Part shown: in pieces, positions 53,684 through 61,959 of the stretch
How positions within the stretch are numbered: position 1 is the first letter of the stretch
Layout: each line of letters opens with the position of its first letter
Source: Micromonospora sp. WMMD961
Lineage (GTDB): Bacteria > Actinomycetota > Actinomycetes > Mycobacteriales > Micromonosporaceae
Direction: 5' to 3'
Length of the DNA stretch: 64,000 nucleotides
Assembly: GCF_029626145.1 (NCBI RefSeq)
Contig: NZ_JARUBJ010000002.1
Location: forward strand, 4,375,501 to 4,439,500
The notes under the pieces: model-generated
Seen by the model: only the letters and a program-made list of their open reading frames with translations
Told to the model about the DNA's origin: nothing
Databases searched by the model: none
Made by a program: the position numbers and the translations under genes

Positions 53684-54433
53684 GTGGCGATCAGAAGACG
53701 GCGAGTGCTTGTCGGCGGAAGTCTGCTGCTGGCAGTGGCGCTGGTGGGTGGCGCTCTGTGGCACTACGTCGACCGCCCGGACGACCCGATCCACGACACG
53801 GCCGTGGCCGACGCCGCGGAGAAGGTCGACCGGGTTCTCTTCCGGTTCGAGTACGACCACCTCTACCAGGCCGACAAGTACGTTCATTCGGCCAGCCAGG
53901 ACCCCGACGTCGCGGTCCTCGCGGTCACCGGCGAGACGCACTGGCAGACCGGCGTGACGTTGGTGTTGCGGGTGATGGGGCACGGGGTGGAGATCGGCGC
54001 GGACGGCTCGGTGATCGACGAACGGGACGAACCGATCTGCTTCCGTCTTCAGCTCGGCCCGAAGGACGACAGCCGCGACGACGACATCGAGTGCCCGGCC
54101 GACGATCCCCTGCAGGTCGCCCAGGATCCGTCGCTCGACGGGGTCGACGAACGTCTGAAGAGCGCCCTGGGGTCCACCGGCCCGGACGAGGCCGCCGTCC
54201 GCGCGGCGATCGACGGCCTGAAACTGGACCCTGCCATCGCGCAGGAGGTGACCGCGCAGGACGGCAGGGTCGGCGTGGCCCTGCGGGCCGCACAGTACGA
54301 CTGCATCCTGGTCCGGGTCACCGCGCAGGGCACCGAGCTCTGGCGGCCGTCGCACACACAGTTGGCGCCGGGCGAGTTGCCGTGTGCTGCGCGGATCGCT
54401 CTGAGCAGCACGTTTGGCAGGTACCCGCACTGA
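53684..54433 (+). CDS. Membrane-anchored hypothetical protein
   Basis: A 249-residue protein with an Arg-rich N-terminus (IRRRR) and one membrane helix (VLVGGSLLLAVALVGGALWHYV). An acidic extracytoplasmic domain of about 220 residues follows, with three Cys that could form a disulfide. No family recognised. The GTG fits the -10 spacing and gives a proper signal anchor; longer upstream extensions do not. Confidence 0.7.
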   Translation: MAIRRRRVLVGGSLLLAVALVGGALWHYVDRPDDPIHDTAVADAAEKVDRVLFRFEYDHLYQADKYVHSASQDPDVAVLAVTGETHWQTGVTLVLRVMGHGVEIGADGSVIDERDEPICFRLQLGPKDDSRDDDIECPADDPLQVAQDPSLDGVDERLKSALGSTGPDEAAVRAAIDGLKLDPAIAQEVTAQDGRVGVALRAAQYDCILVRVTAQGTELWRPSHTQLAPGELPCAARIALSSTFGRYPH

Positions 54434-54606
54434 ACGCTGCCACCGTCGACGACGCAGGACTGTCGTGCCGGGCGCGGCCCGGCGCAGCAGCCGGGCCGGC
54501 CGGGACGGGCACTGGTGGCAATCTTGGGGGCTGACACGCCCGGCTTCTACCGATAGCGTCCTTTCCTGGACGATCGACGTCCGACCGATGCCCGGAGGAG
54601 ACGCCG

Positions 54607-55101
54607 ATGTTCGAGGAGTTCATGGGCATCCCCGCCCACCCGCTGGTGCTGCACGCCGCTGTCGTGTTCGTGCCGCTGCTGGCGCTCCTGACGATCGGCT
54701 ACGCGCTCGTCCCGCTGATCCGACCGCACACCCGTTGGGTGCTGGGGCTGCTCGCGGTGGGTGCGCCGATCGCAGCCCTGCTGGCGAAGCTCACCGGCGA
54801 CGCCTTCCTCGAGCGCATGCGTGCCGCCAACCGGGTGACCCCCGAGTTCCTGCCGACGCTGGAGACGCACCAGGAGTTCGGCGACATCACGCTCTGGGCC
54901 ACGATCCTGTTGGGGATCGTGGCGCTGGCACTGGTCTGGTTCGTCGCGCCGAGGGCCGCCGAGGCGACCGCCGACGGACGGCCCTCTCGACCGCTGACTC
55001 TCGCGTTGCAGGTGCTGTCGGTGGTCGCCGCCGGCATCGCCGTGTACTACGTGATCCGCACCGGCGACTCCGGCGCGAAGGCGGTCTGGGAAGGCCAGTG
55101 A
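54607..55101 (+). CDS. DUF2231 membrane protein
   Basis: A 164-residue protein with four helices and the family pattern GIPAHPLVLHAAVVFVPLLALL at the start and H in ETHQEFGD between helices 2 and 3. DUF2231 proteins may bind heme or take part in redox processes, but their role is unproven. GGAGGAG lies before the ATG. Confidence 0.88.
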   Translation: MFEEFMGIPAHPLVLHAAVVFVPLLALLTIGYALVPLIRPHTRWVLGLLAVGAPIAALLAKLTGDAFLERMRAANRVTPEFLPTLETHQEFGDITLWATILLGIVALALVWFVAPRAAEATADGRPSRPLTLALQVLSVVAAGIAVYYVIRTGDSGAKAVWEGQ

Positions 55102-55120
55102 CGGGCCCGGAAGAGCTGTG

Positions 55121-55148
55121 GTGCGGCCCGGCCGGAGCCGGGCCGCAC
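55121..55148. terminator. Bidirectional terminator between DUF2231 and subtilisin genes
   Basis: A perfect 12-bp stem (55121-55132 with 55137-55148) and four-base loop, placed between two convergent genes. Confidence 0.85.
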
Positions 55149-55161
55149 AACCGTATGACCG

Positions 55162-58100
55162 TCAGCCGGCGTGGTACGCCCGGATGATGGTCTGGTCGAT
55201 CCCGCTACCGCCGTTGGCGGTGGCCTTCACCCGTAGCGAGATGGCCTGCCCGGCGGTGGCCTTCGGCAGCGCGACCCGGTAGCTGTCCCCGCTTCCGGTG
55301 ACCCGGGCGGTCTTCCAGGTGGCACCGTCGTCGGTCGAGGTCCAGACCTGGAACGACGTCACCTTCTGGGCCCGCACACCGTGCGCCTGACGGACGGCCA
55401 GCTCGGCCGTTCCGTCGACCGGGTGGTTGTCGTGGTCCATCGGCAGGGCGTAGTCGACAGCGAGCAGCGGCAGCGGCACGCTCCCGGTCCCGTCGGGGCC
55501 GGCGGACCGGAACGTCCACGAGGTGTTCACAGTGGTCGAGATCGGCAGGATCAGACTCGTGTCGACGTCGAGCGTCACCCGGTAGTCGGCCATCGACTGC
55601 CCGACGGTGAAGTCCCCGAATGGGCCGGACCGCTCGTCGACGAGCTTGCCGTTGCGGTACAGCGACAGCTTGCGCTTCACGCCGATCGCCTCGCCCTGCA
55701 GGCAGTCGGCCCGCTGGTGCTGGTCGGTCAGCGTCACCATGTCCAGGTGCAGGTTGCCCCGGGTCCGCGACGGCGGGGTGGCACAACTCCAGTCGGCGCC
55801 GGCCGGGTCGTCGTACCAGTCGGAGTGCAGCGGCTGCCGCGCCCAGACCTTGGACTGCCGACTGCCTGGCAGGTACCGACGCGGCGCCTCCACGGCCGCC
55901 AGCCCGCCGTAGACGCCCTCGTCGGCCCAGACGATCTCCGGCGAGAGGTACGACGTCCGGCTCGGCGGCATGACGCCCTCGAAGGTCTGGGTCACCGGCA
56001 CCCCGTCGGGAGTCTCACCGAAGCGGACAAACGTGGTGTACATCTCCGGTGAGTCGGTCTGGTGGAACAACTCGTCGATGCGGGCCAGCCGGGCCTGCTC
56101 CGCCCTGGTCACCCGGAACGACGGGTCGGCCGGCACGCCGTCGGCGTACTCGTGCACGATGTTGTAGCGGTACGGCTTCGCGGTGCCGGCCGGCGAGTCC
56201 ATGTTGACGGCCGCCCAGGTGCGCCGCGATCCGATGGTGGGCTTCGGGATCGCCACGCTGCGGACCGCCGTGGCCGTCCCGAATCCGCTGATCTGGTGCC
56301 ACCACGGCAGGCCGTTCACCGCGGTCTGGAAGGTGGTGACGTCGGTCCGGGTGGTCTTGGTGGGCATCCCGTCGACGGTCGCCGTGACCGGCCGGGCCTG
56401 CGCCGGGTCGAGAGTCACGCTCCGGTCGGCGTGTACGTCCAGGTCACCCGCCGCGGTGAGGGTGCTCTCCTGCACGTCGCTGTCGACGTAGTAGGCGATC
56501 GACGCGCCGAGCACCGAGTACCGGCCTGCCGGCACCCGCAGGGTGAAGGTCTCCCCGGGCATGCCGCCGCTCCCGCCGTAGAACAGCAGGGGGTCGGTGA
56601 GGTTGGCGACCATGAGGTTGATCCAGGTGTCAGCGCCGTCCCGCAGGCCGGGCATCGGCTTGGTGTGGATCGTCAGGTCGTAGCTGGGCGGCTCGACGTA
56701 GAAGCTCACCGGCGTGGTCGAGACCAGCTTGCGGCCGGCACGGGCGGTGACGGTGGCCAGGTAGAAACCGGGTCGGGCGGCCAGCGCCGCGCGGTTGATC
56801 CGCACCGTCGCACCGGCGGTCGCGCCGCGCTTGAGGGTGACCCGGCTCGTCGTCAGCGTCGCCGCGCCGCGCGGCACCGGCTGGCCGTCGTGGTTGACCA
56901 CCGCCACGTCGAGGTCGAGGACGGCCGCCGACTCAGCGGTCCAGCTCAGCTTCGCCTCGCTGGTGCCGGCCTGCGGGTAGGCGAACGTGCCGAGGTTGAC
57001 CAGCGGCTGGTTGCTGGTCGGGCCGCCGAGGGCCCGGGCCGCGTTGAGCCGGCCAGCTCCGACGGCGTACGCGTCGACTCCGGTCAGCGGGTCGGCGGCG
57101 CCGACGAGTGCGGCCTTGAGCTGCTCGCCGGTCCAGTCCGGGTGGCGCTGGGCGAGCAGCGCGGCGGCGCCCGCCACGTGCGGGCTGGCCATCGAGGTGC
57201 CGCTGATCGCCTCGTAGTGCTTGTCGATCGGGTCCTGCAGGTTGGTGCCGGCGGCCCGTGCGGCGACGATGTCGACACCGGGCGCGACCAGCTCCGGCTT
57301 GGCGACGTGGCTGCTGACCAGCGGGCCACGGCTGGAGAAGTCGGCGAGCTTGTCGTTGCGGTCGACGGCGCCGACGGTCAGCGCGCTGGCGGCGGAGCCG
57401 GGCGACGAGATGGCCGCGCCGCTGTTGCCGGCGGCGATGACGAACAGCGTGCCGGTGGACTTGCTCAGACCGTCGACGGCGAGCGAGAGCGGGTCGGTGC
57501 CGTCGTCGGCCTCGCTACCGCCGAGGCTCATGTTGATGACGTCGGCCCGGGTGGCGGCCCACTCCATGCCGGCGATGATGCCGGAGTCGGCACCGGAGCC
57601 GTAATCGTCGAGCACCTTGCCGATCACCAGCTTGGCGTCCGGCGCCACACCGCGACGCTGGCCGTGTGCGGCGGCCCCGGTGCCGGCGATGGTCGAGGCG
57701 ACGTGCGTACCGTGGCCGTTGTGGTCGACGGCGTCACCGCCCTCGGCGGTGAAGTCGGCCCGGTCGGCGACCCGTCCGATGAGGTCCGGGTGGGTGAAGT
57801 CGGCGCCGGTGTCGAGCACCGCGACGGTGGTCCCCTTGCCGGTGTAGCCGGCTTTCCAGGCGTCCGGTGCGGCGATCTGGGCCAGGTTGCGGTCCAGGTC
57901 GGCGTGCGGTCCGCCGCCGGTCAGCGCGGTCGCGCGGACCTTGCGGTCGAGCCAGACCTTCTTCGCTCCGGCGAGCAGCGAGTTGGTCGCCAGCTTCGCG
58001 GTGGCCGGGCTCTTCTTGGGTACGCGGCCGGCGACCGCGCCGATGCTGGGTAGCGGCAGCACGTCGCCGAGCGCGGCGACCCGGGCGGACGCGGTGGCGG

Positions 58101-58497
58101 GCTGCACGATGAGCGGCAGCTCGGCGGAGTTGTCGTCGTCGTATCCGTCGGCGATGAGCGTGCTGACGTCGAACAGGTCGGGGTCGAGGACCGAGCCGAC
58201 CTGGGACGCCACCCGGGCGGGGACGACGTGCAGGTGACCGTCGGGGCCGCAGCTCTGGTTGATCACCGCGTTCTCGTCGACCGGGCGGATCGTGGCCTGC
58301 GGGCAGCCCGAGCCGGTGCTCCGGACGGTCACCACGTCGCCGGTCAGCAGGGTGACGGTGTGCGCCTTGCCGTCGGCCGAGACGGCGGGTGCGCCGGGCC
58401 GGTCGATGTTGCCGGCTGTGGCCGAGCCGCCCGGTAGGGCGGCCAGCGTCGTGGCCGTGACGGCAACCGCCATCAGCCACCGCGTTCTCCTGAGCAT
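55162..58497 (-). CDS. Secreted subtilisin-like serine protease (S8), 1111 aa
   Basis: A Sec signal peptide (about 1-28) is followed by a propeptide region to about 205. The S8 domain has catalytic D229 in VLDTGADF, H262 in NGHGTHVAS and S435 in GTSMASPHVAGAA, with the oxyanion Asn in AAGNSG. The remaining 600 residues are beta-rich modules (cell-surface or substrate-binding) without a sortase motif. It degrades extracellular protein. The AT-rich upstream region carries TATGAT as -10 on the minus strand and a palindrome. Confidence 0.93.
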   Translation of the reverse strand: MLRRTRWLMAVAVTATTLAALPGGSATAGNIDRPGAPAVSADGKAHTVTLLTGDVVTVRSTGSGCPQATIRPVDENAVINQSCGPDGHLHVVPARVASQVGSVLDPDLFDVSTLIADGYDDDNSAELPLIVQPATASARVAALGDVLPLPSIGAVAGRVPKKSPATAKLATNSLLAGAKKVWLDRKVRATALTGGGPHADLDRNLAQIAAPDAWKAGYTGKGTTVAVLDTGADFTHPDLIGRVADRADFTAEGGDAVDHNGHGTHVASTIAGTGAAAHGQRRGVAPDAKLVIGKVLDDYGSGADSGIIAGMEWAATRADVINMSLGGSEADDGTDPLSLAVDGLSKSTGTLFVIAAGNSGAAISSPGSAASALTVGAVDRNDKLADFSSRGPLVSSHVAKPELVAPGVDIVAARAAGTNLQDPIDKHYEAISGTSMASPHVAGAAALLAQRHPDWTGEQLKAALVGAADPLTGVDAYAVGAGRLNAARALGGPTSNQPLVNLGTFAYPQAGTSEAKLSWTAESAAVLDLDVAVVNHDGQPVPRGAATLTTSRVTLKRGATAGATVRINRAALAARPGFYLATVTARAGRKLVSTTPVSFYVEPPSYDLTIHTKPMPGLRDGADTWINLMVANLTDPLLFYGGSGGMPGETFTLRVPAGRYSVLGASIAYYVDSDVQESTLTAAGDLDVHADRSVTLDPAQARPVTATVDGMPTKTTRTDVTTFQTAVNGLPWWHQISGFGTATAVRSVAIPKPTIGSRRTWAAVNMDSPAGTAKPYRYNIVHEYADGVPADPSFRVTRAEQARLARIDELFHQTDSPEMYTTFVRFGETPDGVPVTQTFEGVMPPSRTSYLSPEIVWADEGVYGGLAAVEAPRRYLPGSRQSKVWARQPLHSDWYDDPAGADWSCATPPSRTRGNLHLDMVTLTDQHQRADCLQGEAIGVKRKLSLYRNGKLVDERSGPFGDFTVGQSMADYRVTLDVDTSLILPISTTVNTSWTFRSAGPDGTGSVPLPLLAVDYALPMDHDNHPVDGTAELAVRQAHGVRAQKVTSFQVWTSTDDGATWKTARVTGSGDSYRVALPKATAGQAISLRVKATANGGSGIDQTIIRAYHAG

Positions 58498-58550
58498 GCT
58501 GCTCCTCGTCTAATGTGGACGAAAGTGCCTCTTCGGGCGACTCCTTTCAA

Positions 58551-58576
58551 GATCATAAGCACGAGTACTCGATCTT
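58551..58576 (-). promoter_or_regulatory. Subtilisin promoter with palindrome
   Basis: On the minus strand TATGAT (58557-58552) is a strong -10. Just upstream lies CGAGTACTCG at 58562-58571, a perfect 10-bp palindrome, flanked by AAGATC and GATCTT. It looks like an operator over the -35 region, giving a leader of about 45 bases before the ATG. Confidence 0.5.
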
Positions 58577-58600
58577 TTTAAGGCCCACGACGAGGGGTTT

Positions 58601-59593
58601 TCACCGCCGTAACAAAGGAAGCACCCGCCGGCCGAGCAGGTCGATCCCGCCGTGCGGCGTCAACCCGTGCGGGGTGCCGAACTCCACCCGGCTCGCCCCC
58701 GCGTCGAACACCGCCGCCGCCTGCGCGGCGACGTGCTCGGGTGTGCCGGAGAAGGCGAACAGGTCCAGCAGGTCGTCGCCGATCAGCGCCCCGGCGAGGT
58801 CGTCCTCCCGGCGGGCGACATGCTGCTGGATCCGCGCCAGCAACTCCGGGTCCACCTCGATCGTCGGGTCGTGGGCGGCGACCACCGCCAGGTACATGGC
58901 CACCTCTCGGCGGGCCACCCGCCGGGCCACGGCACCGTCCTCGTCGACCACTGTCACCGCCCCGAGCACCACACCCGCGCGGTCGCGGTCCGGGGCGGCC
59001 GCCTCGTCCAACCAGGCCCGCATCAGCCGGGCCATCGCCGGGTTCGCCGACCCGCCGACCTTGACCTCGCCGGCGAAACCGGCCGCCGCCCGCGCGGTCT
59101 GCCGTCCCCAGGTGCCGACCAGGACCGGTACGTCGGCACGGGCCGTGGTGTACCGCAACGACGTGCCGGGCGCCACGGTGAACTCGCTGCCCTGGAAACC
59201 GCTGTCGTCACCGCCGAGCAGCAGCCGGACGACGGCGACCGTCTCGACGATGCGCCGGATCGGCCGGACCTGCGGCACGCCGATCTCGTCGAGCCAGGTG
59301 CCCCGGGCCAACCCGAGGTAGGCCCGGCCGTGCGAGGCGAGATCCAGTGCGGCCACCTGACCGGCCACCTCGACCGGGTGCATGGTGAACGGGTTGAGGC
59401 ACGCCACGCCCAGCCGGATGCGCCGGGTGTGCCGGGCCGCCACCAGCAGCGGGAAGATCGGCGGTTGGTACATCAGGTCACCGAAGACCGACAGCACGTC
59501 GAAACCGTGCCGCTCGGTCAACTCGGCCAACTCGGCGTACTCGTCGGCGGACTTGTCGGACTGTAGGCCGATGCCGACCAGCCCGTCGCTCAC
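58601..59593 (-). CDS. LLM-class (luciferase-like, probably F420-dependent) oxidoreductase
   Basis: A 330-residue TIM-barrel enzyme with VGIGLQSDKSADEYAELAELTERHGFDVLSVFGD, LGVACLNPFTMHPVEVAGQVAALD and GRAYLGLARGTWL. This is the bacterial luciferase-like pattern shared by FMN monooxygenases and F420-dependent dehydrogenases. The cofactor cannot be fixed from sequence, but F420 is likely in this lineage. GTG at 59591-59593 overlaps the TIGR04076 stop. Last gene of a six-gene operon. Confidence 0.9.
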   Translation of the reverse strand: MSDGLVGIGLQSDKSADEYAELAELTERHGFDVLSVFGDLMYQPPIFPLLVAARHTRRIRLGVACLNPFTMHPVEVAGQVAALDLASHGRAYLGLARGTWLDEIGVPQVRPIRRIVETVAVVRLLLGGDDSGFQGSEFTVAPGTSLRYTTARADVPVLVGTWGRQTARAAAGFAGEVKVGGSANPAMARLMRAWLDEAAAPDRDRAGVVLGAVTVVDEDGAVARRVARREVAMYLAVVAAHDPTIEVDPELLARIQQHVARREDDLAGALIGDDLLDLFAFSGTPEHVAAQAAAVFDAGASRVEFGTPHGLTPHGGIDLLGRRVLPLLRR

Positions 59594-59916
59594 GTCAGCT
59601 CCCCGGTGGGGATCTGCCGGCGGCCGGTCCGCTCGATCCGCATGATGAGCCGCTCCTCCGGGTCCGGGCAGGCGACGTGGCTGTCCTGGGCCAGCCAGTC
59701 CCCCTCGGCCAGTTCCCGTTGCTTGGCGGGGATCAGGGGCAGACACGCGGCCAGGGCGTACAGGCAGAAGTGCCCTCCGGCCGGGATGGTCAGCCGGTTC
59801 GACTCGGTCACGTCGAAGTGGTCGCCCGGCCTGAGGCCGCACACCGAGCGGCCCTCGATCCGCTCCACCACGACGCGCAGGTCGTACAGGTCGGTGGTGG
59901 GTTCCTCGGCGCTCAT
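59590..59916 (-). CDS. TIGR04076 family protein
   Basis: A 108-residue protein with VVVERIEGRSVCGLRPGDHFDVTESNRLTIPAGGHFCLYALAACLPLIPAKQREL. This is the TIGR04076 layout, with conserved Cys in SVCGLRPGD, CLYAL and a terminal VACPDPEERLIMRIER. The conserved Cys suggest a metal or redox role, not demonstrated. GGAGG precedes the ATG. It overlaps both neighbours. Confidence 0.85.
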   Translation of the reverse strand: MSAEEPTTDLYDLRVVVERIEGRSVCGLRPGDHFDVTESNRLTIPAGGHFCLYALAACLPLIPAKQRELAEGDWLAQDSHVACPDPEERLIMRIERTGRRQIPTGELT

Positions 59917-60287
59917 CGCACGGCCTCCGCGTGGTGGTGCACGATCCGCCAGGTGCCGGCCTCGCGGCGCAGCACGTCGGTCACCCGGAAACACTCGTCC
60001 GGCCGGGTGTCGGCGAAGCGGGCCCGCAGCACGTAGCGCACCAGGCCGGTGTCGCCCCACGCGTCGGCGTGCAGGTGCTCCGGCGCGACCGAGAGCGGCG
60101 GTGAACCGGCGGCCCGGGTGGCACGTCGGTCCCGCAGCTCGTCCAGCGCGCCCAGGCCGGACAGCAGGCCGTCGGCGTCGGACTCCCAGAACGTCAGGTC
60201 GGGGTGCAGGTGCGCGTCGAACGCCTGCCGGTCGCCGAGGGACCGGTACAGGTCGGTGATGGTGGTGGTGAGCTGGTCAGCGCTCAT
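59913..60287 (-). CDS. NTF2/SnoaL-like protein
   Basis: A 124-residue cone-shaped alpha/beta barrel of the SnoaL/NTF2 type (LYRSLGDRQAFDAHLHPDLTFWESDADGLLSGLGALDEL, and ECFRVTDVLRREAGTWRIVHHH). Members include isomerases, hydrolases and binding proteins. It overlaps the TIGR04076 start by ATGA and the DUF885 stop by 11 bp, so it belongs to the same operon. Confidence 0.87.
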   Translation of the reverse strand: MSADQLTTTITDLYRSLGDRQAFDAHLHPDLTFWESDADGLLSGLGALDELRDRRATRAAGSPPLSVAPEHLHADAWGDTGLVRYVLRARFADTRPDECFRVTDVLRREAGTWRIVHHHAEAVR

Positions 60288-61959
60288 CGGCGGTCACTTC
60301 CGATCCGGGGGTACGACAGGTCAGGTTGGCCAGCCGGGCGCGCAGCGGGTCCAGTCCCATGGGCCCGAGCGCCAACGCGGTGTGGTGGAAGCGTTTCCGG
60401 TCGAACGCGGCCCCGTCGCGCTGTTCGGCCTCCCGGCGGGCCTGCTGCCACAACCGCGCCCCGACCTTGAAGGCGAGGGCCTGCGCCGGCCAGCCGAGGT
60501 ACCGGTCCACCTCGAAGCGCGCCGTCTCGGCGTCCAGGCCGGCGACACGGGTCAGCACGTCGACAGCGAGCGACGGCGTCCACCGCCGCTCCTCGGTGAA
60601 CCCGTTGCCGGCCGGGATCGGCAGCCCGAGATGCAGGCCCAGGTCGACGACCACGCGAGCGGCCCGCCACATCTGGCCGTCGAGCATGCCGAGCCGTTCG
60701 GCCGGGTCGGCGTACAGCCCGATCTCGTCCGCGAGCCGCTCGGCGTAGTGCGCCCACCCTTCGGCGTACCCGTGCACCTGGCACAGGTGGCGCTGCCACG
60801 GGTGCAGGTCGGCGGTGGTGAGGGTCAGCGCGTGCTGGAGGTGGTGGCCGGGCAGCCCCTCGTGGCAGAGCGTCCCGACGTGCCGCCACACCGGCACCGT
60901 CGACTCGCCGGAGGGCACCGACCACCAGATCCCGCCGGGCCGGGTCAACGCCGGGTCGGGCGGCGTGTAGTACATGACCCCGGAGGTGGCGGGACTGATC
61001 CGGCACACCACCGGCCGGGTGGCGGCCGGGATGTCGAAGTGGGGCCCGTCGAGCGCGTCGGTCAGCTGCTCGGTGCGCTGCCGCAACCACTCCTCCAGGG
61101 CGGGCCCGGCCGGCACTCGGCGGGTCGGGTCGGCGTCCAACGCCGCCCGCGCGGCCGCCACCCCCGGGTGACCCAGCTCGCCCGCCACGGTCCGCAGTTC
61201 GGCGGCGGTGCGGTCCAACTCCGCCCAGCCGTACGCGTACACCTCGTCGAGGTCGATCGTCGCGCCGAGGAAACTGCGGGCGGTGACCCGGTAGAGGTCG
61301 GCACCCACACCGTCCACGTCGGAGGCAACGGGTGCCAGGTCGGCCCGGAGGAACGCGGCGAAGCCGGAGGTGGCGGCGGTGGCCAGCCGTGCGCCCAGGT
61401 GCAGCTGCGCGGCGAGCGGGCCGCCGGGGTAGCCCTCCACCAGCCGCCCGTAGAAGTCGGCGAGGGTCCAGGCCGTGCACTGGTTGGCGACCACGAGCAC
61501 CTGCCGGCGGGCGACCAGCTGTCCACGCTGCGCCGACCGGCGCAGTGTGGCGGCGTACCGGGCGAGGGCCTCGGGCACCTGGCGCAGGTGCGCGGCGACC
61601 ACCGCCCAGTCGTCAGCGGTGTCCCGGGGCAGGTTGTCGAAGACCTGCCGGAGCAGGTGCACCGGGGTGGCCAGCGGGGCCAGCAGCCGGGTGGTGAAGC
61701 CCGCGTCGTACAGGTCGACCTCGCTGGCCAGCCGGTCACGCAGGGCGTCGGCCAGGGCCGGCTCGCCGGGGCGGTGCGCGCTGGCCGAGGCGGCGGCCGT
61801 CGCGGTGCGTCGGGCCAGCTCCGCGCGGGCGTCGAAGCCGTCCGGCGAGAGGTCCGGGATCTGCGATCCGGGTGTACGCCCCGCGGCCTCGGCCGCCTGC
61901 GGGTCCAGCTCGGCGAGCGCGTCGAGGTACCCGTCGGCGACGTCGGTGATGCTGCTCAT
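60277..61959 (-). CDS. DUF885 family metallopeptidase-like protein
   Basis: A 560-residue protein with the DUF885 zinc-binding pattern HEGLPGHH (H366, E367, H371), and GYAEGWAHYAERLADE downstream supplying the further Glu. The family is related to thermolysin-fold peptidases and carboxypeptidases. No signal peptide, so it is cytoplasmic. It overlaps the amidohydrolase stop (ATGA). With the peptide-type ATPase upstream it is likely to cut an imported peptide. Confidence 0.9.
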   Translation of the reverse strand: MSSITDVADGYLDALAELDPQAAEAAGRTPGSQIPDLSPDGFDARAELARRTATAAASASAHRPGEPALADALRDRLASEVDLYDAGFTTRLLAPLATPVHLLRQVFDNLPRDTADDWAVVAAHLRQVPEALARYAATLRRSAQRGQLVARRQVLVVANQCTAWTLADFYGRLVEGYPGGPLAAQLHLGARLATAATSGFAAFLRADLAPVASDVDGVGADLYRVTARSFLGATIDLDEVYAYGWAELDRTAAELRTVAGELGHPGVAAARAALDADPTRRVPAGPALEEWLRQRTEQLTDALDGPHFDIPAATRPVVCRISPATSGVMYYTPPDPALTRPGGIWWSVPSGESTVPVWRHVGTLCHEGLPGHHLQHALTLTTADLHPWQRHLCQVHGYAEGWAHYAERLADEIGLYADPAERLGMLDGQMWRAARVVVDLGLHLGLPIPAGNGFTEERRWTPSLAVDVLTRVAGLDAETARFEVDRYLGWPAQALAFKVGARLWQQARREAEQRDGAAFDRKRFHHTALALGPMGLDPLRARLANLTCRTPGSEVTADER

